64,000 nt of DNA from Prosthecobacter dejongeii (GTDB lineage: Bacteria; Verrucomicrobiota; Verrucomicrobiia; Verrucomicrobiales; Verrucomicrobiaceae): contig NZ_JACHIF010000004.1 in the NCBI RefSeq assembly GCF_014203045.1, positions 352,943-416,942 of the forward strand, in the 5' to 3' direction. The translations under genes were made by a program, and so were the position numbers. Under the pieces are notes generated by a model, which saw only the letters and a list, made by a program, of their open reading frames with translations, was not told the origin of the DNA and ran no database searches. Below, one piece after another: positions 33,721 to 40,464 of this stretch. The first letter of the stretch is position 1, and every line of letters starts with the position of its first letter.

Positions 33721-34806
33721 ATGACTCTTCGCCTTGCCGCTAAAATTGTTTTCTCGCTCCTTTGTGTGCTCTTGGCCGTTAATCACGGCTTCATCGTCGG
33801 TCTCAGCATCTGGTGTGTTGGTGGTCTCGCTCTGATTAAGCCCCAATACACGGGCGAATTTTGTGAGCGTCTGACCATGCTAGACCTGGTTCGTCCCGAT
33901 CCGCTGATCGGTGGCCTGGTCGAAGAAAACATCATTCGCGCCCCCGAGCTGCAGGTATTTGAAATGGCGCAACTGGAGAGCGGAATCAGCTACAAGACTC
34001 TTCATCGTATCGGCTTGCCCACCACGGGTTTTCGCAAAATCAACCAAGGCGTTGATCCATCCAAAAGCCGCTACGAATCGCGGGAGCATAAGTGCTTTCT
34101 GTTCTCCGGCCGGGTTGAGTATGATCGTGCAGCCGGCCAGGCGGACAGCGGGGGCTTGGCAGCCATTGAAGCGCGCGAGTCTTCGGGTGTTATGCTTTCT
34201 TCCATGCAGGAGATCGGGAGTCAGATCTTTAATGGTGTGGCTAACGAAGCTGAGGGTTTCCCCGGCTTGAAAGCTTTCACGCCTTTCGGGGGTGCTTACA
34301 CTCTCAATGCCACGGGTGCGGCGGCGAATACGGCAAGCTCCATTTATGGAGTGATCATGGGCGAAGATTACTGCCGCCTGATCGGTGGCGCGGGCGACAT
34401 CTTTAACTTGGGTGACTTCCGCGACGAAACCTTGCGCGATGAAAACGATAAACCTTTCGCTGGCCGTGCTGCTGATCTGCTAGGCTGGGTCGGTTTGCAA
34501 TGCAGTGCTAAATTTTGTGTGGTCCGAATCGCCAACGTCACGGCGGAGGTTGGCAAGGGTTGCACGGATAACCTTCTCGTGACAGCTAAGGAGCTTCTCC
34601 CGTCTGGATTTTCCCCGACGTTCTGGTTCATGAGTCGTCGCTCGCGTGCTCAGCTCCGCACCTCTCGCAGCGCTGTGACAATGGCGGCGTTGCAACGCAC
34701 CGGTGACGGCGTGGAAGTCTCTGCGCCTGTGCCAACGGCAGACGTCGATGGTGTGCCAATCATCGCCACTGACAGCATCCCAAACACTGACGCAATCGAG
34801 GCTTAA
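33721..34806 (+). CDS. Major capsid protein
   Basis: 361 residues. The body (from about residue 55) matches the phage capsid type with LPTTGFRKINQGVDPSKSRY, FSGRVEYDRAAGQ, IFNG, and FWFMSRRSRAQLRTSRSAVT, ending VPIIATDSI. It should form the HK97-fold shell. Odd: the first 40 residues contain a strongly hydrophobic stretch (IVFSLLCVLLAV and GLSIWCVGGLALI) unlike any capsid N-terminus I know. An alternative start at Met53 (33877, MLDLVRPDPLIGG) would remove it. Confidence 0.82.
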   Translation: MTLRLAAKIVFSLLCVLLAVNHGFIVGLSIWCVGGLALIKPQYTGEFCERLTMLDLVRPDPLIGGLVEENIIRAPELQVFEMAQLESGISYKTLHRIGLPTTGFRKINQGVDPSKSRYESREHKCFLFSGRVEYDRAAGQADSGGLAAIEARESSGVMLSSMQEIGSQIFNGVANEAEGFPGLKAFTPFGGAYTLNATGAAANTASSIYGVIMGEDYCRLIGGAGDIFNLGDFRDETLRDENDKPFAGRAADLLGWVGLQCSAKFCVVRIANVTAEVGKGCTDNLLVTAKELLPSGFSPTFWFMSRRSRAQLRTSRSAVTMAALQRTGDGVEVSAPVPTADVDGVPIIATDSIPNTDAIEA

Positions 34807-34842
34807 TGCCTCACCTAAACTTCACTCTTCACTTCTACTTTT

Positions 34843-35244
34843 ATGGCTAAATTTGCTCAAGATCTCCTGCTGATTAAAACCAAGGCACTGCCGGCAGCGG
34901 CAGCGACCGCCTACACCGCCGCCATTGATTTGCGCGGCGATAGTCCCGGTGTCTCGCTTCAAAATGTCGAATTTGAATTCGGCGTTCCGGCTGTTCCTGC
35001 GCTGGCCGATACCAAGACCATCATCACCAAGTTGCAAGACTCGGCTGATGGTGTGAACTTTGCAGATATCGCGGCACTCAACAGCATCACTCAAACGGGT
35101 GCAGGGGGCGTAGGCGCGGCTGCGTTGTCGCGTAGTGTGGTGCTACCTGCGACTGTGCGGCGTTATCTGCGCGCGGCGGCCACTGTTTTGGCCGTGGGTG
35201 GCGACAACACTGCGGTGAGCTTCTTCCTCAAAGCGAAGTTTTAA
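34843..35244 (+). CDS. Capsid decoration or head-associated protein (candidate)
   Basis: 133 residues. Beta-rich, with LPAAAATAYTAAIDLRGDS, SLQNVEFEFGVPAVPAL and TVRRYLRAAATVLAVGGDN, the last typical of small phage structural proteins that align with receptor- or decoration-type folds. It lies right after the capsid gene. No exact family. Confidence 0.55.
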   Translation: MAKFAQDLLLIKTKALPAAAATAYTAAIDLRGDSPGVSLQNVEFEFGVPAVPALADTKTIITKLQDSADGVNFADIAALNSITQTGAGGVGAAALSRSVVLPATVRRYLRAAATVLAVGGDNTAVSFFLKAKF

Positions 35245-35282
35245 GAGCTTCGGTCTAACAGAACCTTCAACCGCTTTTTTGT

Positions 35283-35615
35283 ATGGCTACCAAAACAGTT
35301 CGTTATCATCAATTCAATCGCCCGGACGTGGAACTCCTCGTGATCGCAGAACACAAGGATGGCACCTTGGACATCGGCGATGAGGAGGGCAACATCATCG
35401 TCAGTCGCTGTCCTGTTGACGCTGGCAGGTTCGGTTGCTGTTCTTTGGTAGATTCAAGCGTTGCCGATGCGAAGGCCGCTGCCGATGCGAAGGCCGCTGC
35501 CGATGCGAAGGCCGCTGCCGATGCGAAAGCCGCTGCCGATGCGAAAGCCGCTGCCGATGCGAAAGCCGCTGCCGATGCGAAAGCCGCTGCCGATGCGAAG
35601 GCCGATAAAAAATAG
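35283..35615 (+). CDS. Small head protein with ADAKAA tandem repeats
   Basis: 110 residues: a 58-residue beta-rich N-terminal part (TVRYHQFNRPDVELLVIAEH) and then eight near-identical ADAKAA hexapeptides ending in ADAKADKK. The repeats would form one long amphipathic Ala/Lys/Asp helix. The function is unknown; helix spacers of this kind tether or space proteins. A terminator follows. Confidence 0.6.
   Translation: MATKTVRYHQFNRPDVELLVIAEHKDGTLDIGDEEGNIIVSRCPVDAGRFGCCSLVDSSVADAKAAADAKAAADAKAAADAKAAADAKAAADAKAAADAKAAADAKADKK
35463..35606 (+). repeat. 18-bp coding tandem repeat (ADAKAA)
   Basis: Eight units of GCCGATGCGAAGGCCGCT, differing only at the Lys codon's third position (AAG in the outer units, AAA in the middle). 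Near-identity at the DNA level shows recent expansion and makes copy number likely to vary between strains. Confidence 0.97.
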
Positions 35616-35640
35616 TCTGCTACCGTGCATCTCCAAAACC

Positions 35641-35675
35641 CCTTACCGCTTTCGCTGGTAAGGTGTTTATTTTTT
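35641..35675 (+). terminator. Rho-independent terminator
   Basis: A 7-bp stem CCTTACC/GGTAAGG around a GCTTTCGCT loop, followed by TGTTTATTTTTT. It separates the head genes from the connector genes. Confidence 0.75.
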
Positions 35676-35692
35676 GACACCCCCCTGTGCAC

Positions 35693-35944
35693 ATGCCCGA
35701 TATCAAAGAGCTGACGAATGATCTGGATCGAAAAAGCGGCCGTCGCCGCTTTATGATCACGGGGGTCAATGAAGAGGAAAGGGTCATTGTGGAGCTCCAA
35801 TGGGAGTACAATCTCAGCCTTTATGATGAGGCAAAAAACTTCGCGGCCGTGGATCATCCTCCAGGCAATCAAGCAGCGGCTGAGCAGCTGCTTGACCTTG
35901 TGTGCGCGCTCCGCCAGAAGCTTTTCTCCCTGGATCTCACATGA
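35693..35944 (+). CDS. Small connector-region protein
   Basis: 83 residues from ATG 35693 (a GTG lies 6 nt earlier). Charged and helical (MPDIKELTNDLDRKSGRRRF, NQAAAEQLLDLVCALRQKL). Overlaps the next gene by 4 nt. TTGACA lies 13 nt before the start. No family recognised. Confidence 0.5.
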   Translation: MPDIKELTNDLDRKSGRRRFMITGVNEEERVIVELQWEYNLSLYDEAKNFAAVDHPPGNQAAAEQLLDLVCALRQKLFSLDLT

Positions 35945-36285
35945 GCCCTTCTGCTTTCCAACAGGCCATGATGCGAGGCATGGCTGCCAGCCCCTTCAAG
36001 GGTTCTGTAACGCTGATGATCGGGAATGCTGAGCACCCCGTTGAACACTGCGTGGTCGAGAGCGGAGACAATGCGGCCAAAGCCGAAGAATACGGCCTGC
36101 AGCACGTGAGAACGCTATCCGTTCAAATGCCGAAGAAAACACCCTTGGGGGTTTCGACACTGCCTGAGCGGCCAGAAACAAAACACAAGCTCAAGTATTT
36201 GGGCCGGATCTACAACCTGACCAGCATCGAGGGCGATGATGAGGCCTCCCCGGTGTGGGTATTGGAAGGGAACGCACCTCTATGA
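35941..36285 (+). CDS. Head-tail connector-region hypothetical protein
   Basis: 114 residues from ATG 35941, overlapping the preceding stop. The segment GSVTLMIGNAEHPVEHCVVE and KYLGRIYNLTSIEGDDEASP is beta-rich, consistent with head-tail joining proteins (head closure). No family confirmed. Overlaps the next gene. Confidence 0.5.
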   Translation: MSPSAFQQAMMRGMAASPFKGSVTLMIGNAEHPVEHCVVESGDNAAKAEEYGLQHVRTLSVQMPKKTPLGVSTLPERPETKHKLKYLGRIYNLTSIEGDDEASPVWVLEGNAPL

Positions 36286-36773
36286 CAACCCTGCCTGATA
36301 TCTTCATGGCCCAGTTGGTTCTGGATTACCTATCAACGCCCGAGTCAGCCGCTAAAGGCGTCCCGAACATCCAGAAAATGTTGATGGATTCCTGCCAGGA
36401 ATACCCGCGCCCATCGCTGATCATTGCCGCCCGTGAGGATCCCAAACAATCCTCGGGATCGAAACGCGTGGTGATGGTGACGCCTGTGCTAGCGACCTGG
36501 CTGAAAAGCACAGATGAAAATGCAGTGCCGGTGGGGCAGCAGACAACCCGCCCGGATGCGAGCGCCTGGCTGCATCTGATTGATAATCGTCTGCGAGATC
36601 TCGCGGCCTTTGCTGCCTTTGTTGCCGCTCTGCCGAGCGAGCGGAAGGCGGGCTATGCTTTCCTTTGCACCCGCTTTGGCGGCGCTGCTGTTCCTCTTCG
36701 TGGTGAGATCACTCAGGAGGTCAGTTACGCCACCTCAGTGAGTTACACCCTCGCGGTATCGCCGCTGATTTGA
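36282..36773 (+). CDS. Connector or tail-completion hypothetical protein
   Basis: 163 residues from ATG 36282. Contains LDYLSTPESAAKGVPNIQKM and a C-terminal beta segment (QEVSYATSVSYTLAVSPLI). By position it may be a tail terminator or neck protein. No family confirmed. Its stop codon lies inside TTGACA. Confidence 0.45.
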   Translation: MTTLPDIFMAQLVLDYLSTPESAAKGVPNIQKMLMDSCQEYPRPSLIIAAREDPKQSSGSKRVVMVTPVLATWLKSTDENAVPVGQQTTRPDASAWLHLIDNRLRDLAAFAAFVAALPSERKAGYAFLCTRFGGAAVPLRGEITQEVSYATSVSYTLAVSPLI

Positions 36774-36812
36774 CAATGAATCGGAGTCGTTAGGCACTCC
36801 TTACTCCTTGTC

Positions 36813-37319
36813 ATGAATCATAAAAAACGCTTCTCGCTTCTTTCTTCGCTGGCTGCTTTTGCTGCCATTGGTCTCATTTCTTCCCGGCCTGCTCATGCGG
36901 CGGATGTGTCGGTAACGGCCGCCAACGTGCGGGTCAGCTCTCTGGCCGTCATCATGCCGGGGACATTCGGCGAAGCCGTGACTGCGGGTCAGCCGGTATA
37001 TGTGGGCCCGGATAGCCGTTACTACCTCACCGATGTGAATGTGGCGGGGAAAACCGAGCTCGCTGGGATCGCCATCAATGGCGGTGCGGCCGGGCAACCC
37101 GCTTTAGTTTGCAGCGAAGATCCGGCATTCACGCCTGGCTTCACGCTCAGCACCTCGGCTCCCGTTTACGTGGCGAGTGCCACGGCTGGAGGTATTGCGC
37201 CTGTAGCGGATGTGACCACGGGCTGGTTCACGACCGTCATCATGGTTGCTCGCAGTACGACAACGGCCTCGTTTCGAGCGCGCGGGCATGCCTCAGGTGC
37301 GGCGGCGACGGCCCCTTAA
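36813..37319 (+). CDS. Structural protein with a signal peptide (DUF2190-like)
   Basis: 168 residues. The N-terminus is a textbook Sec signal (MNHKKRFSLLSSLAAFAAIG, then LISSRPAHA with an AxA site before ADVSV). The mature part has FGEAVTAGQPVYVGPDSRYY and GIAPVADVTTGWFTTVI, the pattern of DUF2190-type capsid-decoration proteins. A signal peptide on a virion protein is unusual, as assembly is cytoplasmic. It may be a co-opted host-type leader or may place the protein outside. Confidence 0.65.
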   Translation: MNHKKRFSLLSSLAAFAAIGLISSRPAHAADVSVTAANVRVSSLAVIMPGTFGEAVTAGQPVYVGPDSRYYLTDVNVAGKTELAGIAINGGAAGQPALVCSEDPAFTPGFTLSTSAPVYVASATAGGIAPVADVTTGWFTTVIMVARSTTTASFRARGHASGAAATAP

Positions 37320-37369
37320 TCGTCTGGCGTTATCACTGGTTAGTCCATCCACCTTTCATTTCTCTTCCC

Positions 37370-37849
37370 ATGCCTGCTCCAGTTCCAGCCGTTCAACTTT
37401 ACGGCACTTTGCCAAACTTCGACCGTCAGGAATTTGCCGAGACGGGCTTTCTCACTCAGACCGTCAGCTTTACGCCTGAGCAGGAGATCAAAAAGAAAAA
37501 GAAACATTCACCCGGTGAACTGGGTCAGACTGGCCAGATCCAGATTTGGCGCGGCGATTTAGCCATCGAGCTCAAGGGCGATATCATCCCGAATGCGGAT
37601 GGTTTGGTGCATGGCCTGCCTGCTAGCTACGTCGGCCAGGCGATCACAGCCTGTGCTCACTTCGCAGCAGCAACGGAAGGGCCAAATCCCATCCCAGCCC
37701 TGGAGCGTCATGGTTACACTCGCGATCCAAACAAGCTGCTGTTTATCAGCAGTGCCAAGACGGATCTGGGAGAGGATGCGCCCAACTGCACCATCGGCAT
37801 GACTTACGTGCCGACTGTTAGCAAGGATCCCATCGCGCTTCTCGCCTAA
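37370..37849 (+). CDS. Probable tail tube protein (position-based)
   Basis: 159 residues from ATG 37370; a longer frame upstream overlaps the previous gene and is not needed. Contains FTPEQEIKKKKKHSPGELGQ, LAIELKGDIIP and PNCTIGMTYVPTVSKDPIAL. Size and place between connector and tape-measure regions suggest the tail tube or tail terminator, but I see no firm motif. Confidence 0.45.
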   Translation: MPAPVPAVQLYGTLPNFDRQEFAETGFLTQTVSFTPEQEIKKKKKHSPGELGQTGQIQIWRGDLAIELKGDIIPNADGLVHGLPASYVGQAITACAHFAAATEGPNPIPALERHGYTRDPNKLLFISSAKTDLGEDAPNCTIGMTYVPTVSKDPIALLA

Positions 37850-37902
37850 CCAAAACTTTGAAAAATCGAGCCTCGGCTCTTCACCCAATTCCCTAAGCCG
37901 CC

Positions 37903-38754
37903 ATGAGTGCCTCTGCGAATACGATCTTGATCACAGAAACACGCCTGGCGGCTTGTTTTCGGGCTTTAGGATTTCCATATCAAGCCGAAGTCATCATCCA
38001 TGAGCGCCGGGATGAAATGCGCGTTCAGTTCCTTTTCCAGCCTCAGAGTTTGCGCTTTCCTTCGCTCTTTGCATCGGCGCTGTTAGCCCAGTGGCAAAGC
38101 GGAGAACTGGCTCAACGTGAGCCCTTGCACTTGCTGTGCGTCATGATGAATGCCCAGCATAATTATGACCAGCTTCTCAAAGCTCAGAAACAAGGATCTG
38201 CTCTGCGAGTGGTGAGCGTGGCGGGTGGGTTGATGACACGCTACGTGCTTGGTCAGGAGCCTGCGACGGTGGCATTTTCGCCAGAGCGTGTGAGCATTGA
38301 TGATTTACGCCTGGCGGCCTGCCTGGGCATGCTGGGGGTGCCTTTGCTGCGCATTACGGGTTCGTCTCCCCGTCATGTCTTCGAGATGGCCCGCACAGGG
38401 TATCCGGTGCTCCTTAGCGACGGTCAGAGGCATGTGCATGATGCGCAAGTGCTCTCCAGACGCTCCCCGACAGAAGCCGATCCTCTGAGGTTATGGCTGG
38501 AGATTCAGCAGCCGCTTCATCCGCTCTGCATTGGCTACGATGCGCTGTATTCCAGGACACAGCTCAAGCGTGAGCTGGAGACTCAAAAGAAGCTCCTGAT
38601 GATTGATGAGGCCTCGCACCGGGTCACCGGCGATGGAGCCTCTACGGAGATCCTGGCGGCCAAGCAGGCGCTTGTGAGCGTCGATGCCGCTGGTCACGTG
38701 ATGGATCACGTGACGAGACACATGAAAAGCCCCCCTATTTTTTGGACGAAATGA
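37903..38754 (+). CDS. Tail-region hypothetical protein
   Basis: 283 residues. Two internal segments share a pattern (TETRLAACFRALGFP near the start and IDDLRLAACLGMLGVP at about 130), suggesting an internal duplication of a DNA-binding-like or adaptor domain. No family recognised. Overlaps the next gene by 4 nt. Confidence 0.5.
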   Translation: MSASANTILITETRLAACFRALGFPYQAEVIIHERRDEMRVQFLFQPQSLRFPSLFASALLAQWQSGELAQREPLHLLCVMMNAQHNYDQLLKAQKQGSALRVVSVAGGLMTRYVLGQEPATVAFSPERVSIDDLRLAACLGMLGVPLLRITGSSPRHVFEMARTGYPVLLSDGQRHVHDAQVLSRRSPTEADPLRLWLEIQQPLHPLCIGYDALYSRTQLKRELETQKKLLMIDEASHRVTGDGASTEILAAKQALVSVDAAGHVMDHVTRHMKSPPIFWTK

Positions 38755-39368
38755 CTGCAAACTCTGAACTCCCCTTGGCACCTTTGGAAGCTGAGATCCC
38801 TGCTGAGGCCTTAGCTCCAGCTCCCATCCTTCCTGCACCTGAAACGCCCCCACCGGGCCCCCAGGAAGATGAAGTCTTTGCAGCGCGGGCGGCTGAGGCG
38901 CGCGAGCTTGCTTGGGATCTCGCTGCAGAGCCTTTCTTTGGCGAGGATATGCCCCTCAAACCTTGGTCTCGTGAGCGGCATTTGCTGGCCATGCGGCTGA
39001 TTGCTATGGATGTCCCTGGACCTCCGTTGGAAGAATTGGGAAGGCTTCAGCTTCGGGGCGCTGAATGGGCCAAAGCCAGGGGAATCGACACCCCGCCTTT
39101 GACTGACTTTGTAGATATTCTGCCGTATGTTCCAGCGGCAGAAAAGATCCTCTTCATCGCCGCTCATGATCCCCAGGAGCTGGCGCATCTTCGGGGCCCG
39201 CGTGTCGAGCGGTTCTTTTCAGCGATCGCCAAATGGAGTGAGGCAAACATTCGTCCGGATCAATTCGAGCTCGCCTGCCTCACGGCCCTACAGCTGACCA
39301 CTCAGCACGAACAGATGATGGCCATGCCTCAGCCGGGAAAAAAGGGAAGGGCTGACTCGGGAAACTAG
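38751..39368 (+). CDS. Tail assembly hypothetical protein
   Basis: 205 residues from ATG 38751. A Pro/Ala-rich N-terminus is followed by a helical domain (FAARAAEARELAWDLAAEPF, LACLTALQLTTQHEQMM). It sits where tail-assembly chaperones are expected. A slippery GGGAAAA lies near the 3' end, but the shifted frame stops at once. No family confirmed. Confidence 0.5.
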   Translation: MTANSELPLAPLEAEIPAEALAPAPILPAPETPPPGPQEDEVFAARAAEARELAWDLAAEPFFGEDMPLKPWSRERHLLAMRLIAMDVPGPPLEELGRLQLRGAEWAKARGIDTPPLTDFVDILPYVPAAEKILFIAAHDPQELAHLRGPRVERFFSAIAKWSEANIRPDQFELACLTALQLTTQHEQMMAMPQPGKKGRADSGN

Positions 39369-39376
39369 CCCTGCCC

Positions 39377-39625
39377 GTGCGCAGCGCGGATTTCTATGCG
39401 CTGCTGTCTCGGGCCTATCTAGGCGGAGTCACTCGTGATGAGATGCGATGGGAAATCAGCCTCACTGAAGCATACGGGATGATTCTGGCCAGCGGCATCC
39501 TGCATGGCGGGGCCTTCGTCTGGCCGGATCCACGCCTGAGCCGTAGCGGCCGGCAGATGCTCAAGCTACGCGACAAGTTAGAGCGCTGGAAAACCGAGGG
39601 CTTCGCTTCCATGATCGATCTTTGA
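39377..39625 (+). CDS. Small tail-region protein
   Basis: 82 residues from GTG, 8 nt after the previous stop. Helical with Trp/Arg (DEMRWEISLTEAYGMILASG). It could be the second tail-assembly chaperone. No family recognised. Confidence 0.45.
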   Translation: MRSADFYALLSRAYLGGVTRDEMRWEISLTEAYGMILASGILHGGAFVWPDPRLSRSGRQMLKLRDKLERWKTEGFASMIDL

Positions 39626-39626
39626 C

Positions 39627-39646
39627 CGACCGCCACGTGGCGGTCG
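39627..39646. repeat. 20-bp palindrome, copy 3
   Basis: CGACCGCCACGTGGCGGTCG directly after a stop codon, 41 nt before the next start; flank TCACTTTGACAT resembles copy 2. Confidence 0.95.
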
Positions 39647-39687
39647 TCACTTTGACATGAGCGCTTTGGCGAAAGCTGCCCCATCTC

Positions 39688-40464
39688 ATGTCCTCCGGAA
39701 TCATCGTACAATCACAAAGCCACCAGGCGGCTTTTGAGCGTTTCGCTTCCGGGAGCAAAAAAAGCATGGTGGCATTGGTTAAGGGCGAATTCGGCATCGT
39801 GCTGGACAAGGTAGCCCGCTACACGCCGCCAGCTTCCGAAGGTGTCACGGGGCTCAAAGCTGAGCGACAGGGGAAAGCGAAGGTTGCTGCCGATATCCGC
39901 AGCATCTACGGCACTCCTGGGGATGCCTATGACGCGATCAAAGGCACTTCCGCCGCCTCAGCTTCCGCCTTTTGGTTTCTTCACAAACAGGGGAATGACG
40001 ATGATGCCAGCAAGATCGTCCGTGCTGCCACGGGAAAGAGCTTTTCTAGTTTTGATGGTGGCACCTTGCATCAACGGGTGAGCCCTGCCCAACGTCGCAA
40101 GCGCCGGAAAGAGATCGTCTTTTTCGTTCGAAATCCGCAGTCGCTCGAAAGCTACATTCAGCAGGAAGAGAGTCACGTGTGGTGGCTTGCTTCCGGCTGG
40201 GCTCCGGCGCTTCGTGCCCTCGGTCGCAAGTTGCCCTACGGTGTCGGTAAAGCCAATGGCCCTGGCAACTTTCGCGCCATCATCAATGATCGTCGCATCG
40301 AGCTCATTGCGACGGATGAAGTCGGCTACGCCAGCAATGTGCGAGACATCAATCGCCGCATCGCCTGGGCCATGCAGGTCCGCACCCAGGATCTGAATGA
40401 TATGTGGGATAAATACCTCGCCACTCTCGCGCGAGAAACGGGCTTCAAATCTGCCAAAAAATGA
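39688..40464 (+). CDS. Tail-region structural protein, unknown
   Basis: 258 residues. Contains LDKVARYTPPASEGVTGLKA, LESYIQQEESHVWWLASGWA and NVRDINRRIAWAMQVRTQDL; the first resembles minor tail or neck proteins of the HK97 gp10 kind, where a viral protein starts with conserved V-x-TG residues. Overlaps the tape measure gene by 4 nt. Confidence 0.5.
   Translation: MSSGIIVQSQSHQAAFERFASGSKKSMVALVKGEFGIVLDKVARYTPPASEGVTGLKAERQGKAKVAADIRSIYGTPGDAYDAIKGTSAASASAFWFLHKQGNDDDASKIVRAATGKSFSSFDGGTLHQRVSPAQRRKRRKEIVFFVRNPQSLESYIQQEESHVWWLASGWAPALRALGRKLPYGVGKANGPGNFRAIINDRRIELIATDEVGYASNVRDINRRIAWAMQVRTQDLNDMWDKYLATLARETGFKSAKK

Noticed and set aside
35463-35606. Tandem repeats as a possible iteron array
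   Set aside because: They are in-frame ADAKAA codons inside a head gene; iterons would not keep the frame over eight units.
37109-37369. Upstream extension of the 37370 gene
   Set aside because: It would overlap the signal-peptide head protein in another frame for 210 bp with no ribosome site.
38694-38716. Two TCACGTGA palindromes in the 37903 gene
   Set aside because: Short, within coding sequence, and not the same as the 20-bp palindrome; likely chance.
39335-39355. GGGAAAA slippery heptamer near the end of the 38751 gene, a possible -1 frameshift for the tail chaperone pair
   Set aside because: The heptamer is in the right phase and the next gene is in the -1 frame, but the shifted frame meets TGA at 39353, before the next gene begins, so no fusion would result.
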